A stretch of DNA of 64,000 nt from an uncultured Bacteroides sp. (lineage in GTDB: Bacteria; Bacteroidota; Bacteroidia; Bacteroidales; Bacteroidaceae), in assembly GCF_905207245.1 (NCBI RefSeq), contig NZ_CAJLKP010000002.1, positions 109,064 through 173,063 on the forward strand, in the 5' to 3' direction. Positions 17,279 to 25,401 of the stretch are shown piece by piece. The stretch's first letter is position 1; each line of letters begins with the position of its first letter. The notes below the pieces were generated by a model. It was not told the DNA's origin and did no database searches. It saw only the letters and a program-made list of their open reading frames with translations. The translations under genes and the position numbers were made by a program.

Positions 17279-18664
17279 TTATTTTATTTTGGTCAAAGGA
17301 ATAGTAAACGTAAATATGCTGCCTTCCTTCTCAGCACTCTTTACCTTTATATTTCCTCCATGTTCGTTAATTATATATTTTGCCTGCGTTAGTCCTATAC
17401 CATAACCTTTCTGAACGCACTCCTTGCTCCGGGGAACCTGATAGAACTGCTTGAACAAATCTTTCTGATAGCAGGGTGCAATACCCCAGCCATTATCCTC
17501 TACGGAAACCTGTAACACCCCTTCCTTAATTGACAATGATACCTCAACCGCCACTCCTTCATCAGAATATTTCAGAGAATTCTCTATCAGATTCCTGGTT
17601 ACATTCTCTATGTACATTCCGTCAGCCGATATACGGAAACCTTCCGGCAGTTCATTAACAATCTCAATAGTGTGAGACTTTCCACGGTAAAGCATATCCA
17701 GTTCCTTCTTTACCCGTTCAACTAAGGCCAGAACGTCAATTTCCGTTTTATTCAATACAATTTTTTTCCGATCTCTTCTTGCCACCACCAGCATAGATTC
17801 GATATTATATACCAGATGTTTAATTCCCGACTGACTAACTTCTATATTTCCCTTTTTCTTTAAGTCTGTCTCATTCATCTTAAGCCAACTAAGCATAGCT
17901 ACAACGCTATTCAAAGGAGCCTTCAAATCATGTATCGTACCGTTTATACTTTCCTCACGCTTACGCAGTAGTTCCTCCTTGCGACGTATCACTACCAATT
18001 GGTATATCAGAGAGAACAATGCCACCAGCATAAAACAAGCAGAGAAAGCAAGCGTCCAAATATGTAGTTTGACAAAAGAGGCCATCAAGATATCTGCCTT
18101 CACTTGCAAATATTGTAAACCTTTAGTTCCTATCGGATAAAGCCCCGAAGCATAATTAGATTTTCCATTATTCAAGCTTCCAATAGAATCGATTACGAGC
18201 TTATGCTTATCATATAAAAGGATTGTATGACAAGGAGAGTCTTCCAAAGCATTGACAAATATACTATCTAAAACTTGCAGTTCTAAAGGGAAACCTCTTT
18301 TTTGTGCTATATCTTGCCTTAATTGGGAAATTATTTCCCCCGTTGTTTTTCCAATCCCATTTTCCCTCGCAACATCAACATTTATAGTATCACCAGCTAT
18401 CGATCGCCTTCTTAAGCTGTCAGTTTCTTCCGGCAACATATCCGAAACTGGTTTTGCATATAAATACTGATGAGCTTTGGGAGACTTCCCTTCTTCTTTT
18501 AGCGAACGCAAATGTAATTCCTTATCCAATGCTATATGTACAGCATCATTTACCTTAATTATATACTCATCAAAGTAACGGTTATATAAGTTTTTCAAGT
18601 AAACAGCTTGTAAACAAACAATTGCCAATGCAGCAACAATAGTTATATAATAATATTTTTTCAT
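17279..18664 (-). CDS. Sensor histidine kinase of export locus 1
   Basis: 461 residues. Membrane helix at about 5-24, a periplasmic domain of about 175 residues, a second helix at about 201-225, then HisKA with NGTIHDLKAPLNS (His245). HATPase motifs are RNLIENSLKYSDEG, DNGWGIAP and GYGIGLTQ. There is no HAMP-like linker worth naming. The gene is divergent from the GG-leader peptide at 18790. A -7 element (TATATTTG, minus strand, 18686-18693) lies upstream. The layout of kinase facing a small exported peptide is typical of peptide-sensing circuits; sensing itself is inference. Confidence 0.92.
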   Translation of the reverse strand: MKKYYYITIVAALAIVCLQAVYLKNLYNRYFDEYIIKVNDAVHIALDKELHLRSLKEEGKSPKAHQYLYAKPVSDMLPEETDSLRRRSIAGDTINVDVARENGIGKTTGEIISQLRQDIAQKRGFPLELQVLDSIFVNALEDSPCHTILLYDKHKLVIDSIGSLNNGKSNYASGLYPIGTKGLQYLQVKADILMASFVKLHIWTLAFSACFMLVALFSLIYQLVVIRRKEELLRKREESINGTIHDLKAPLNSVVAMLSWLKMNETDLKKKGNIEVSQSGIKHLVYNIESMLVVARRDRKKIVLNKTEIDVLALVERVKKELDMLYRGKSHTIEIVNELPEGFRISADGMYIENVTRNLIENSLKYSDEGVAVEVSLSIKEGVLQVSVEDNGWGIAPCYQKDLFKQFYQVPRSKECVQKGYGIGLTQAKYIINEHGGNIKVKSAEKEGSIFTFTIPLTKIK

Positions 18665-18685
18665 TATTCAATACAGAGTTCGATG

Positions 18686-18693
18686 CAAATATA
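18686..18693 (-). promoter_or_regulatory. -7 element of the locus 1 kinase-regulator operon
   Basis: TATATTTG on the minus strand, 21 bp upstream of the kinase start codon. Confidence 0.6.
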
Positions 18694-18709
18694 ATCAAAG
18701 CATACGAAA

Positions 18710-18769
18710 GTTATTATACAATGATTATTTTTTTGTTATAAACCCTCCGAGAAAAAGGCATTTACTTTG
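18710..18769 (+). promoter_or_regulatory. Probable promoter region of the locus 1 peptide genes
   Basis: A near-consensus element TTACTTTG is at 18762-18769, 20 bp before the ATG at 18790. Upstream are three loosely spaced similar words (GTTATTA 18710, GATTATT 18723, GTTATAA 18735) at 12-13 bp steps, at the distance where the locus 2 boxes sit. These may be the sites of the locus 1 regulator; the match is weak. Confidence 0.4.
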
Positions 18770-18789
18770 CAACATCAAAAAAAACAAAT

Positions 18790-18933
18790 ATGAAAACAAT
18801 AGAATTAGAAAAGTTATCAGAAAATGAAATGTTACAAATAAAAGGTGGCGAACAGTCAACCGGAAAGTGGATTTATATTGATGGAGAGTGGATTTATATC
18901 AGTACTTTCGGTTTAGGAGAAGAAGATAACTAA
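18790..18933 (+). CDS. GG-leader secreted peptide with a WIYI-DGE-WIYI repeat core
   Basis: 47 residues. The leader MKTIELEKLSENEMLQIKGG ends in the double glycine cleaved by C39 peptidases. The 27-residue core starts EQSTGKWIYIDGEWIYIST and contains an exact WIYI...WIYI duplication around DGE, followed by an acidic tail. A D-G turn flanked by alternating hydrophobic residues suggests a beta-hairpin. The peptide gene at 53185 has the related KWVLVNGEWIIV, and both genes face a sensor kinase gene. No modification enzyme is nearby. It is probably exported by the C39 ABC at 21705; a role as a signal or toxin is inferred. Confidence 0.85.
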   Translation: MKTIELEKLSENEMLQIKGGEQSTGKWIYIDGEWIYISTFGLGEEDN

Positions 18934-19086
18934 TAAACGGGTCTTATATCCACCCATATCAATGATTATTCTTTCGGACGAATCGCGATAGTCCGGCTAA
19001 ATAGTACAGGCCTCAACTGTATAAAATATGAGGAGTGAATGTCGAAAAGCTTACGAGTAGACAAAAATCACTAATTTTTCATTATC
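18934..19086 (+). other. Structured-looking spacer between the two locus 1 peptide genes
   Basis: 153 nt. CGGAC (18975-18979) can pair with GTCCG (18991-18995), and CCTCA can pair with TGAGG further on. No known riboswitch or ribozyme signature was recognised; an mRNA processing site or second regulatory signal is possible. Confidence 0.3.
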
Positions 19087-19260
19087 ATGGAACAATTTGT
19101 ATCTGGTATCGAAATTCTTAAAGAAGACGAAATGTCATTGGTAAAAGGCGGAAAAGTCAGTACAACGACCACTACCACCACAACAACAGTAACCGACAGT
19201 AAGGGTAATACGTCTACAACGACTACCACTACTACAACGACTACTGTTACTAATGACTAA
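19087..19260 (+). CDS. GG-leader secreted peptide with poly-threonine core
   Basis: 57 residues. The leader ends LKEDEMSLVKGG at residue 22. The 35-residue core is KVS, nine Thr (26-34), VTDSKGNTS, ten Thr (44-53), then VTND: two near-identical repeats with 22 threonines in all. The threonine codons are mixed (ACA, ACG, ACC, ACT) in both runs, so selection acts on the amino acid rather than through codon slippage. It lies between the hairpin peptide and the outer-membrane receptor in the same direction. The cleavage site fits the C39 exporter at 21705. No dehydratase or glycosyltransferase is nearby, so any modification is unknown. Confidence 0.88.
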   Translation: MEQFVSGIEILKEDEMSLVKGGKVSTTTTTTTTTVTDSKGNTSTTTTTTTTTTVTND

Positions 19261-19283
19261 AATCTCCCAACAGATTTTAGACA

Positions 19284-19318
19284 AAGTGCAGGGAGAATTA
19301 TAACTCCCTGCACACTTT
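19284..19318 (+). terminator. Hairpin after the poly-Thr peptide gene, probable attenuator
   Basis: GTGCAGGGAG (19286-19295) pairs with CTCCCTGCAC (19304-19313); the T run after it is poor. Partial termination here would make peptide mRNA outnumber exporter mRNA. Confidence 0.65.
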
Positions 19319-19340
19319 AGTTTATAAAATATACAACAGT

Positions 19341-21689
19341 ATGAAATTATACAATATTATTTCCCTTTTCTTATTCCTTTTATATAATGCTCAATCACTA
19401 AGTGCACAATCACTAAAAGGAAGAATTATAGACGAAAACCAAGAAGTTTTGTCATACATAAACATTGCAGTATATCAAATGGAAGATTCTGTCCTGATTG
19501 CCGGAACGATAAGTGATGAAAGCGGGCTGTTCAACTTCAGCGACATTAGACAAGGAAATTACAGGCTTAAAGTTTCTGCAGTTGGATATCAAACACATCA
19601 AATGAACCTGCAAGTACATGAGAAGGAGAGTATAAACTTAGAGGACATAATGCTGAAGCAAGATAATATTACATTGAATGAAATCATTATCAAAGCGAAG
19701 CAAAACCCACTATCGGTAAACAAGGGAAAATATATATTGAATGTAAATAAGTCAGAGCTAAAAAAGCAGGCAACAATATTCGATGTACTTTCATTTCTTC
19801 CGGGCGTAATATCATCAGAAAACGGTGTTTCTGTCATTGGGAAAGGTTCTCCATTGATTATACTGAATGGTCGTGAAGTACGCTCGCTCGCCGAACTGGA
19901 AGTCCTGCAGCCCGACCAGATTAAAGAAGTCAGCGTAGACAATCACCCCTCTGCAGAATACAGCTCACAATACAACAGCGTCATTCTTATCACCACAGTC
20001 GGTAAACTTAAAGACTATGTGTCTTCCCAACTTTTCCATACTTCAACATTTGCCCGCAAATATAATGACAGAGAAGGAGCTAATATCAACATTCTGCATG
20101 GGAGATGGTCACATTTCCTTTCTTACCAGATAAAGGATTACCGCTCCAAAGACAAAGCAAAAAACAGATATGAACTCTATGACTCCTCTACAAATAATTT
20201 GATTAGCAATAATAGTTCGGACAATCGTGCTACCGGACATTCTGATACCCACAATTTAATTATGAGTACCAGCTATAAATTTAATACTCAAAACAACCTT
20301 AACATCCAATATTCATTGGACTATGACAATAATCGCAATCATGCAAATACAGATGAAGAGACATCATTGAATAAAGAAACGATTCTCCATGCCACTGACC
20401 AAAATATAAAAAACAAGAGTCAGTTACACAATATCGAAGCGATGTTTGTCCACAAAGGGGCAGAAGGAGAATCCCTTTCACTGACTGGTGGATATATTTA
20501 TTCCAAAGATGACCTTAGCAATTTGATAAATACGGATAAGACACAACTAAACCGGATTGACGGAAACAACGACTACAAGGTAGCAACCCTGAAAGCAGAC
20601 TATAAAAGAAATATATTTGCCGATTATGAATTACAGGTAGGCGGGAAATTTGTCAATACCCACAATTCCGGTAGCTCCGAATCCTATAATCCAATCAATG
20701 AAAGCTACTTCTACAAGAACAAGACAATATTGAAAGATGGCATGCTTGCCGGTTATGTCACACTCAACCATCAGTTCAAAAGATTTTATGTATCAGCAGG
20801 AGTTCGTGCTGAATATATCAATTCCGACTATAGCCAAGACGGAGAAAAGTTATACAACAAAAAAGATTTCAATTTATATCCGACAATAGATTGTGAATAC
20901 ACAATCAATCCCAATGTTATTATAACAGGAGGGTATGAAAATAAAAGTAGCCGCCCGAGTTTCAGCCAACTATCTCCAATCATCCGCTACATCAATGCCA
21001 TGCTATATGAGAAAGGAAACCCTGAGTTGAAGTTGATGAATTCACATAACGCATATTTAGCCCTTATTCTACACCGCAAATTCTCCATTGAAGCAAGTTA
21101 TACCTACAAAAAGAATCTTTCAATGTATGTATTTCAGACCAATCCACAGGTAGAAGGCAGTCTTGTAAATAGTCCGGTAAATATAAACGCTTCCTATTAT
21201 TTATTGACAACCAGCTATTCGGACAAATGGGGTATATATCGTTTTTCCTACAATGGTGCTATAATGTACGATGTGACTAAACTTCCATATCTGGGAAAGA
21301 AAGATAGCAACCTCCACCCCCGCTTCACTCTTTCCACAGTCAATCAGTTTGATGTATGTAAACAAACCATGCTCTTTTGCAATTTCAATGTATCTTCAAA
21401 GTATCAATCACTCGGTACTCAAATGAAGCCCGCTTACGACCTTACATTAGGAATATTGAAAACATTCTTCAAGGATAACAGACTTCAGGTAATCATTTCA
21501 GCCAATGATATTTTGCACAAGGCTCTGCCCAACTCAACCACTAACATCAATCACGTCTGGTCGCAAAAGATATTAGATCCGGACAGCCGGAACATTACAA
21601 TCTCTATCAAATATAATCTGAATAGTTTCAGAAACATGTTCCAGAAGAATAAAGCTAATGCTGAAGAGCTCAATAGAATTGTAAACTGA
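19341..21689 (+). CDS. TonB-receptor-like outer membrane beta-barrel protein of export locus 1
   Basis: 782 residues. Signal peptide ending SLSAQS, a carboxypeptidase-regulatory-like N-terminal domain (LKGRIIDENQEVLSYINIAVYQ...), a plug-like region (KKQATIFDVLSFLPGVISSENG, PLIILNGREV) and a long beta-barrel of the OMP_b-brl type. It is 15 bp upstream of the C39 ABC gene and after the peptide genes. Locus 1 has no TolC, so this barrel may be the outer-membrane partner for peptide export or for re-uptake. No clear TonB box was identified. Confidence 0.88.
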   Translation: MKLYNIISLFLFLLYNAQSLSAQSLKGRIIDENQEVLSYINIAVYQMEDSVLIAGTISDESGLFNFSDIRQGNYRLKVSAVGYQTHQMNLQVHEKESINLEDIMLKQDNITLNEIIIKAKQNPLSVNKGKYILNVNKSELKKQATIFDVLSFLPGVISSENGVSVIGKGSPLIILNGREVRSLAELEVLQPDQIKEVSVDNHPSAEYSSQYNSVILITTVGKLKDYVSSQLFHTSTFARKYNDREGANINILHGRWSHFLSYQIKDYRSKDKAKNRYELYDSSTNNLISNNSSDNRATGHSDTHNLIMSTSYKFNTQNNLNIQYSLDYDNNRNHANTDEETSLNKETILHATDQNIKNKSQLHNIEAMFVHKGAEGESLSLTGGYIYSKDDLSNLINTDKTQLNRIDGNNDYKVATLKADYKRNIFADYELQVGGKFVNTHNSGSSESYNPINESYFYKNKTILKDGMLAGYVTLNHQFKRFYVSAGVRAEYINSDYSQDGEKLYNKKDFNLYPTIDCEYTINPNVIITGGYENKSSRPSFSQLSPIIRYINAMLYEKGNPELKLMNSHNAYLALILHRKFSIEASYTYKKNLSMYVFQTNPQVEGSLVNSPVNINASYYLLTTSYSDKWGIYRFSYNGAIMYDVTKLPYLGKKDSNLHPRFTLSTVNQFDVCKQTMLFCNFNVSSKYQSLGTQMKPAYDLTLGILKTFFKDNRLQVIISANDILHKALPNSTTNINHVWSQKILDPDSRNITISIKYNLNSFRNMFQKNKANAEELNRIVN

Positions 21690-21704
21690 TAAAGCCCATA
21701 AAAA

Positions 21705-23912
21705 GTGTCTAAATTCCCTCTATCCATACAGCATGACTCCATGCAATGTGGCATTACCTGCCTGCAAATGGTATGCAAATACTATGGCAAAGAGTATACC
21801 TTCACGCAACTATCCGAACTATGCTTTGCCACCAACGAAGGAGTTTCCCTACTCGGTATCAGCCAAGCTGCATTGAAGTTGGGACTACAAGCCCTTTGCG
21901 GACGTGCTACGACGGAGCAATTACAAAAAGTACAACTCCCTTGCATCCTACACTGGAAACAAAACCATTTCGTCGTACTCTATAAAGTAAAAAGTCGGAG
22001 AAAAGGTTCCTTATACTATGTCGCCGATCCCGGAAAAGGAAAGATAGTCTATGCCGAGAAAGAATTCAAAGACAACTGGCTCAGCACCCAATCCAAAGGT
22101 GAAGAAAAAGGTGTAGCTATGTTCTTGAATCCTACACCGGCATTCAAAGAGTACAGCATGGCAGGAGAACAGCATGAAGGGAAACGCTCTTTCAGTTTCC
22201 TTTTCGGCTACATCCGGCAATACAAACGATACTTCGGACAAATTATCCTTGGCCTATTAGTAGGGTGTCTGCTACAGCTCATCCTACCTTTCCTCACACA
22301 AGCCATTGTCGATGTAGGTATCACCCACCAGAACCTCAAATTCATCTGGCTAATACTGCTGGGACAGTTGGTATTGACCATCAGCCGCACCACAGTCGAT
22401 TTCATCCGCCGCTGGATATTGCTGCACATCAGCATGCGCATCAATATCTCGCTGGTGAGCGATTTCTTCATCAAACTGCTAAAGCTCCCCATGTCCTTTT
22501 TTGACACCAAACTGATAGGTGACCTCTTGCAGCGCATGGGCGACCACAAACGCGTGGAACAGTTTCTCACCACGCAGACGCTCTCCGTGATGTTCTCATT
22601 GCTGAGTTTTGTAATTTTCGGTATCGTACTGCTATGCTACAACACGATAATCTTTGCCGTCTTTTTATTAGGCAGCATCCTTTATGGAGTCTGGATTGCC
22701 ACTTTCCTCCGCCGCCGCAAAGTGCTGGACTACGAATTATTTGAAAAACAAGCCATAAATAACAACAAAACCTACCAGTTCATCACCTCCATGCAGGAAA
22801 TAAAACTGCAAGACTGCGAACAACGCCGCCGCTGGGAATGGGAGGATGTGCAGGCCGACCTCTTCGGCGTACAGATGAAAAGTCTGAAACTGCAACAAAC
22901 ACAAGAGGCGGGCAGCATCTTCATCAATGAAGTGAAGAACATTGTTATTACTGTTGTAGCCGCCACAGCCGTCATACATGGAAGCATGACACTGGGTATG
23001 ATGCTTGCCGTGCAATACATCATCGGGCAACTCAACAGCCCCGTAGAACAGTTGATGAAGTTCCTCTATTCACTGCAAGATGTCAAGATAAGCCTGGAAC
23101 GCATCAACGAAATCCACGAAATGAAGAATGAAGAAAACAACGGCAGGCAACTGACTGCGTTAGCGGATAAAACCGGAGACCTGAAATTTGAAAACGTTGA
23201 CTTCAAATACGACCCCCATAATCTGCAGAAAACAATTGATAACATAAATCTGACAATCCCCCAAGGAAAAACAACAGCCATCGTCGGAGCATCAGGAAGC
23301 GGTAAAACAACACTCATCAAGTTGTTATTAGGCTACTATCCTGCTTTGAGCGGGGATATAAAAATAGGAGATACAAACATCAATGACACCAACCTCAAAT
23401 GGTGGCGTCGCCAATGTGGCGTAGTGATGCAGGACGGAATCATCTTCTCCGAATCCATTGCCCGGAACATAGCGGTAGATGACGAAGAGATAGACGGAAA
23501 CAGATTGTTGCGTGCCGTTGAACTTGCCAATATAAAAGGCTACATCATGGGCTTGCCCTTAAGATACAGTACGTTGATAGGGCAAGACGGCATAGGACTA
23601 AGCCAAGGACAGAAACAACGCATCCTGATAGCCAGGGCCATCTATAAAAATCCGGAATACATCTTCCTGGATGAAGCCACAAATGCACTCGATGCAGAGA
23701 ATGAACGGGTCATCGTTGAAAACCTGTACGACTTCTACCAAGGAAGAACCGTAATAGTCGTGGCGCATCGCCTCAGCACAGTGAAGCATGCCGACCAGAT
23801 TATTGTACTGGATAAAGGAAGAATCATAGAAACAGGAAATCATAATTCATTGATAGAAAAACGTGGAGCCTACTACAACTTAGTGAAGAACCAGCTTGAA
23901 TTAGGCAATTAA
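21705..23912 (+). CDS. C39-peptidase ABC exporter of export locus 1 (GTG start)
   Basis: 735 residues from a GTG; the first in-frame ATG falls inside the catalytic motif, so the GTG is required. Peptidase domain at 1-140 with Cys15 (SMQCGITCL), His88 (QNHFVVLYKV) and Asp108 (YVADPGKG). A six-helix membrane domain occupies about 165-445. The ATPase has Walker A GASGSGKTT (528-536), signature LSQGQ instead of LSGGQ, Walker B YIFLDEA and H-loop His688. The family removes double-glycine leaders and exports the core. Substrates are probably the peptides at 18790 and 19087. Confidence 0.95.
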   Translation: MSKFPLSIQHDSMQCGITCLQMVCKYYGKEYTFTQLSELCFATNEGVSLLGISQAALKLGLQALCGRATTEQLQKVQLPCILHWKQNHFVVLYKVKSRRKGSLYYVADPGKGKIVYAEKEFKDNWLSTQSKGEEKGVAMFLNPTPAFKEYSMAGEQHEGKRSFSFLFGYIRQYKRYFGQIILGLLVGCLLQLILPFLTQAIVDVGITHQNLKFIWLILLGQLVLTISRTTVDFIRRWILLHISMRINISLVSDFFIKLLKLPMSFFDTKLIGDLLQRMGDHKRVEQFLTTQTLSVMFSLLSFVIFGIVLLCYNTIIFAVFLLGSILYGVWIATFLRRRKVLDYELFEKQAINNNKTYQFITSMQEIKLQDCEQRRRWEWEDVQADLFGVQMKSLKLQQTQEAGSIFINEVKNIVITVVAATAVIHGSMTLGMMLAVQYIIGQLNSPVEQLMKFLYSLQDVKISLERINEIHEMKNEENNGRQLTALADKTGDLKFENVDFKYDPHNLQKTIDNINLTIPQGKTTAIVGASGSGKTTLIKLLLGYYPALSGDIKIGDTNINDTNLKWWRRQCGVVMQDGIIFSESIARNIAVDDEEIDGNRLLRAVELANIKGYIMGLPLRYSTLIGQDGIGLSQGQKQRILIARAIYKNPEYIFLDEATNALDAENERVIVENLYDFYQGRTVIVVAHRLSTVKHADQIIVLDKGRIIETGNHNSLIEKRGAYYNLVKNQLELGN

Positions 23913-23931
23913 AACAACAGGAGGATTTACC

Positions 23932-24414
23932 ATGACAGATTATGAGAATATAGAACTGCGTAGCGAAAAAGTACGGAACATCATCGGAAAGGTTCCCCCT
24001 GAATTAGTAAGAGGAGGAACAGGCTTTATAGCCGCCATTCTTCTTTTATTAGTATTAGCCGCCTCTTTCATTCCGTATCCGGAGAGTATAAAAGCCAGTG
24101 TGAACGTAACATCCGTAGATGGCGACGATGTTATCGCAGAAGCGTTTATCCCCTACCACTACATCACAAAAATAAAAAAAGACATGCAGATGCAGATAGA
24201 AATGGATGGCTACAGAGCCAATACATTCGGCTACAGGGATGGAAAAATCACGCAAACCGTAGACAGCGTAATCATCCTGAACGGCAAACACTATTTCCGT
24301 GCTGCATTGAGGATAAGATCTCCTTTTCGTTATGCCATAAAAAAAGACATGGACGGATTTGCTTTCATTCTGATCTCCGATAAGAGCATCCTGCAATATA
24401 TATTAAACAAATAA
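23932..24414 (+). CDS. Very short HlyD-like membrane-anchored protein
   Basis: 160 residues with a good AGGAGG ribosome site, rare in this window. A cytoplasmic N-terminus, one membrane helix at about 29-47, then about 110 residues of beta-rich periplasmic sequence (YPESIKASVNVTSVDGDDVIAEAFIP, RDGKITQTVDSVI). It looks like the start and end of an HlyD-family adaptor without the long coiled-coil hairpin that normally reaches TolC. The start and stop are clean, and it follows the C39 ABC by 19 bp, so it is probably a genuine short adaptor rather than a fragment. That is inference. Confidence 0.7.
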   Translation: MTDYENIELRSEKVRNIIGKVPPELVRGGTGFIAAILLLLVLAASFIPYPESIKASVNVTSVDGDDVIAEAFIPYHYITKIKKDMQMQIEMDGYRANTFGYRDGKITQTVDSVIILNGKHYFRAALRIRSPFRYAIKKDMDGFAFILISDKSILQYILNK

Positions 24415-24662
24415 AAGCAATTTCCTAATTATCCGACAAACAGGACAATTACACCCGCTTCGTACCTTCTTCGCATCTCCTTCGTACCCTCCTCGTACCC
24501 CCTTCGCTCTTTTCGTCCCTCTATAGAAGCGAAGAAGACGCAAAGAAGGTACAGCCCAAAAGAGAAATGGAACAGAATACAAACAGGAGATATGTATAAT
24601 CTCTTTTTATCCGGACGCTAAACTTTTCTCCGTGTATTGTTGCATCAAGTAAAAGTTTGTTT
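24415..24662. other. Intergenic region at the end of export locus 1
   Basis: It contains the 11-bp-period array and long-range inverted repeats at 24458-24552; no gene seen. Confidence 0.6.
24458..24552. repeat. 11-bp-period tandem array with an inverted arm
   Basis: CTTCGTACC-like units start at 24458, 24469, 24480, 24491 and 24502. GTACCTTCTTCGC (24462-24474) pairs with GCAAAGAAGGTAC (24540-24552) with one mismatch, and CTTCGCT (24502-24508) pairs with AGCGAAG (24528-24534). The whole can fold as a nested hairpin. It lies at the outer edge of export locus 1. Confidence 0.75.
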
Positions 24663-24670
24663 TATTTTTG
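24663..24670 (+). promoter_or_regulatory. -7 element of the cupin regulator gene
   Basis: TATTTTTG fits TAnnTTTG, 50 bp upstream of the ATG at 24721. Confidence 0.55.
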
Positions 24671-24720
24671 CAGTTTAACAATACAATTTATAACCTAATA
24701 GGCGAAAAACATTATCAATT

Positions 24721-25296
24721 ATGGATACAAGCAAGATTGTCGGAGAAAAAATCAAGTCGCTCCGTGAAAGCCAGTCAATCAGTATTGAGCAACTGGCCGA
24801 ACGTTCCGGTTTAGCCGTAGAACAGATTGAACGCATTGAAAACAACATCGACCTGCCTTCATTGGCCCCGCTCATCAAAATAGCCCGCGTGCTGGGTGTA
24901 CGCTTGGGAACTTTCCTTGACGACCAGGACGAAACAGGACCTGCTATCTGCCGTAAAACAGAATCCAAGGACACCATTAGCTTCTCTAACAATGCTATCC
25001 AGAGCCGCAAGCACATGGAATACCATTCCCTGTCCAAGTCGAAAGCAGACCGCCATATGGAACCTTTCATCATCGACGTAGCCGCTACGGAAGACAGCGA
25101 CTTCGTACTTTCCTCACACGAAGGTGAAGAGTTTATTATGGTTATGGAAGGTATTATGGAAATCAGTTATGGCAAAAGCACATATTTGCTTGAAGAAGGA
25201 GACAGCATCTATTATGACTCCATCGTTCCGCACCACGTGCATGCTTACGAAGGCAAAGCAGCAAAAATTCTTGCAGTAATCTATACGCCCATTTAA
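24721..25296 (+). CDS. XRE-family regulator with C-terminal cupin domain
   Basis: 191 residues. An N-terminal helix-turn-helix (IKSLRESQSISIEQLAERSGLAVEQIERIE) at about 10-64 and a C-terminal cupin (SSHEGEEFIMVMEGIMEISYGK, then EEGDSIYYDSIVPHHVHAYEG) at about 120-190. Such proteins are metabolite-responsive repressors or activators. It precedes the acyl-CoA synthetase by 105 bp, in the same direction, and probably regulates it. Confidence 0.88.
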   Translation: MDTSKIVGEKIKSLRESQSISIEQLAERSGLAVEQIERIENNIDLPSLAPLIKIARVLGVRLGTFLDDQDETGPAICRKTESKDTISFSNNAIQSRKHMEYHSLSKSKADRHMEPFIIDVAATEDSDFVLSSHEGEEFIMVMEGIMEISYGKSTYLLEEGDSIYYDSIVPHHVHAYEGKAAKILAVIYTPI

Positions 25297-25297
25297 T

Positions 25298-25395
25298 AAA
25301 TTGAAAATTGAAAATTAAAAATTGAGAAATAACTATGCTGTCATGCTGCATGGTATCTTTCATTTTTTAATTTTCAATTCTCAAGTTTCAATTTA
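25298..25395. repeat. AT-rich imperfect inverted repeat between regulator and ligase genes
   Basis: The left arm, rich in TTGAAAA from 25298, is matched by a reverse-complement arm ending near 25395 (TTAATTTTCAATTCTCAAGTTTCAATTT region), around a 40-nt centre. It could form a long weak hairpin. It is similar in kind to the repeat at 48119-48210. Confidence 0.6.
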
Positions 25396-25401
25396 ATAAC
25401 T

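Noticed and set aside
18934..19086. Known riboswitch or ribozyme between the peptide genes
   Set aside because: I could not match any conserved core that I know; only short stems are visible.
19087..19260. Poly-Thr gene as a slippage-generated simple repeat
   Set aside because: The codons ACA, ACG, ACC and ACT are mixed in both runs, so there is no trinucleotide repeat to slip.
18790..19260. Locus 1 peptides as lanthipeptides or radical-SAM peptides
   Set aside because: No dehydratase, cyclase or radical-SAM gene occurs in the locus, and the first peptide has no Cys.
23932..24414. Short HlyD-like gene as a truncated pseudogene
   Set aside because: It has a strong ribosome site, a clean stop, and a coherent beta-rich sequence with no trace of a coiled-coil coding remnant downstream.
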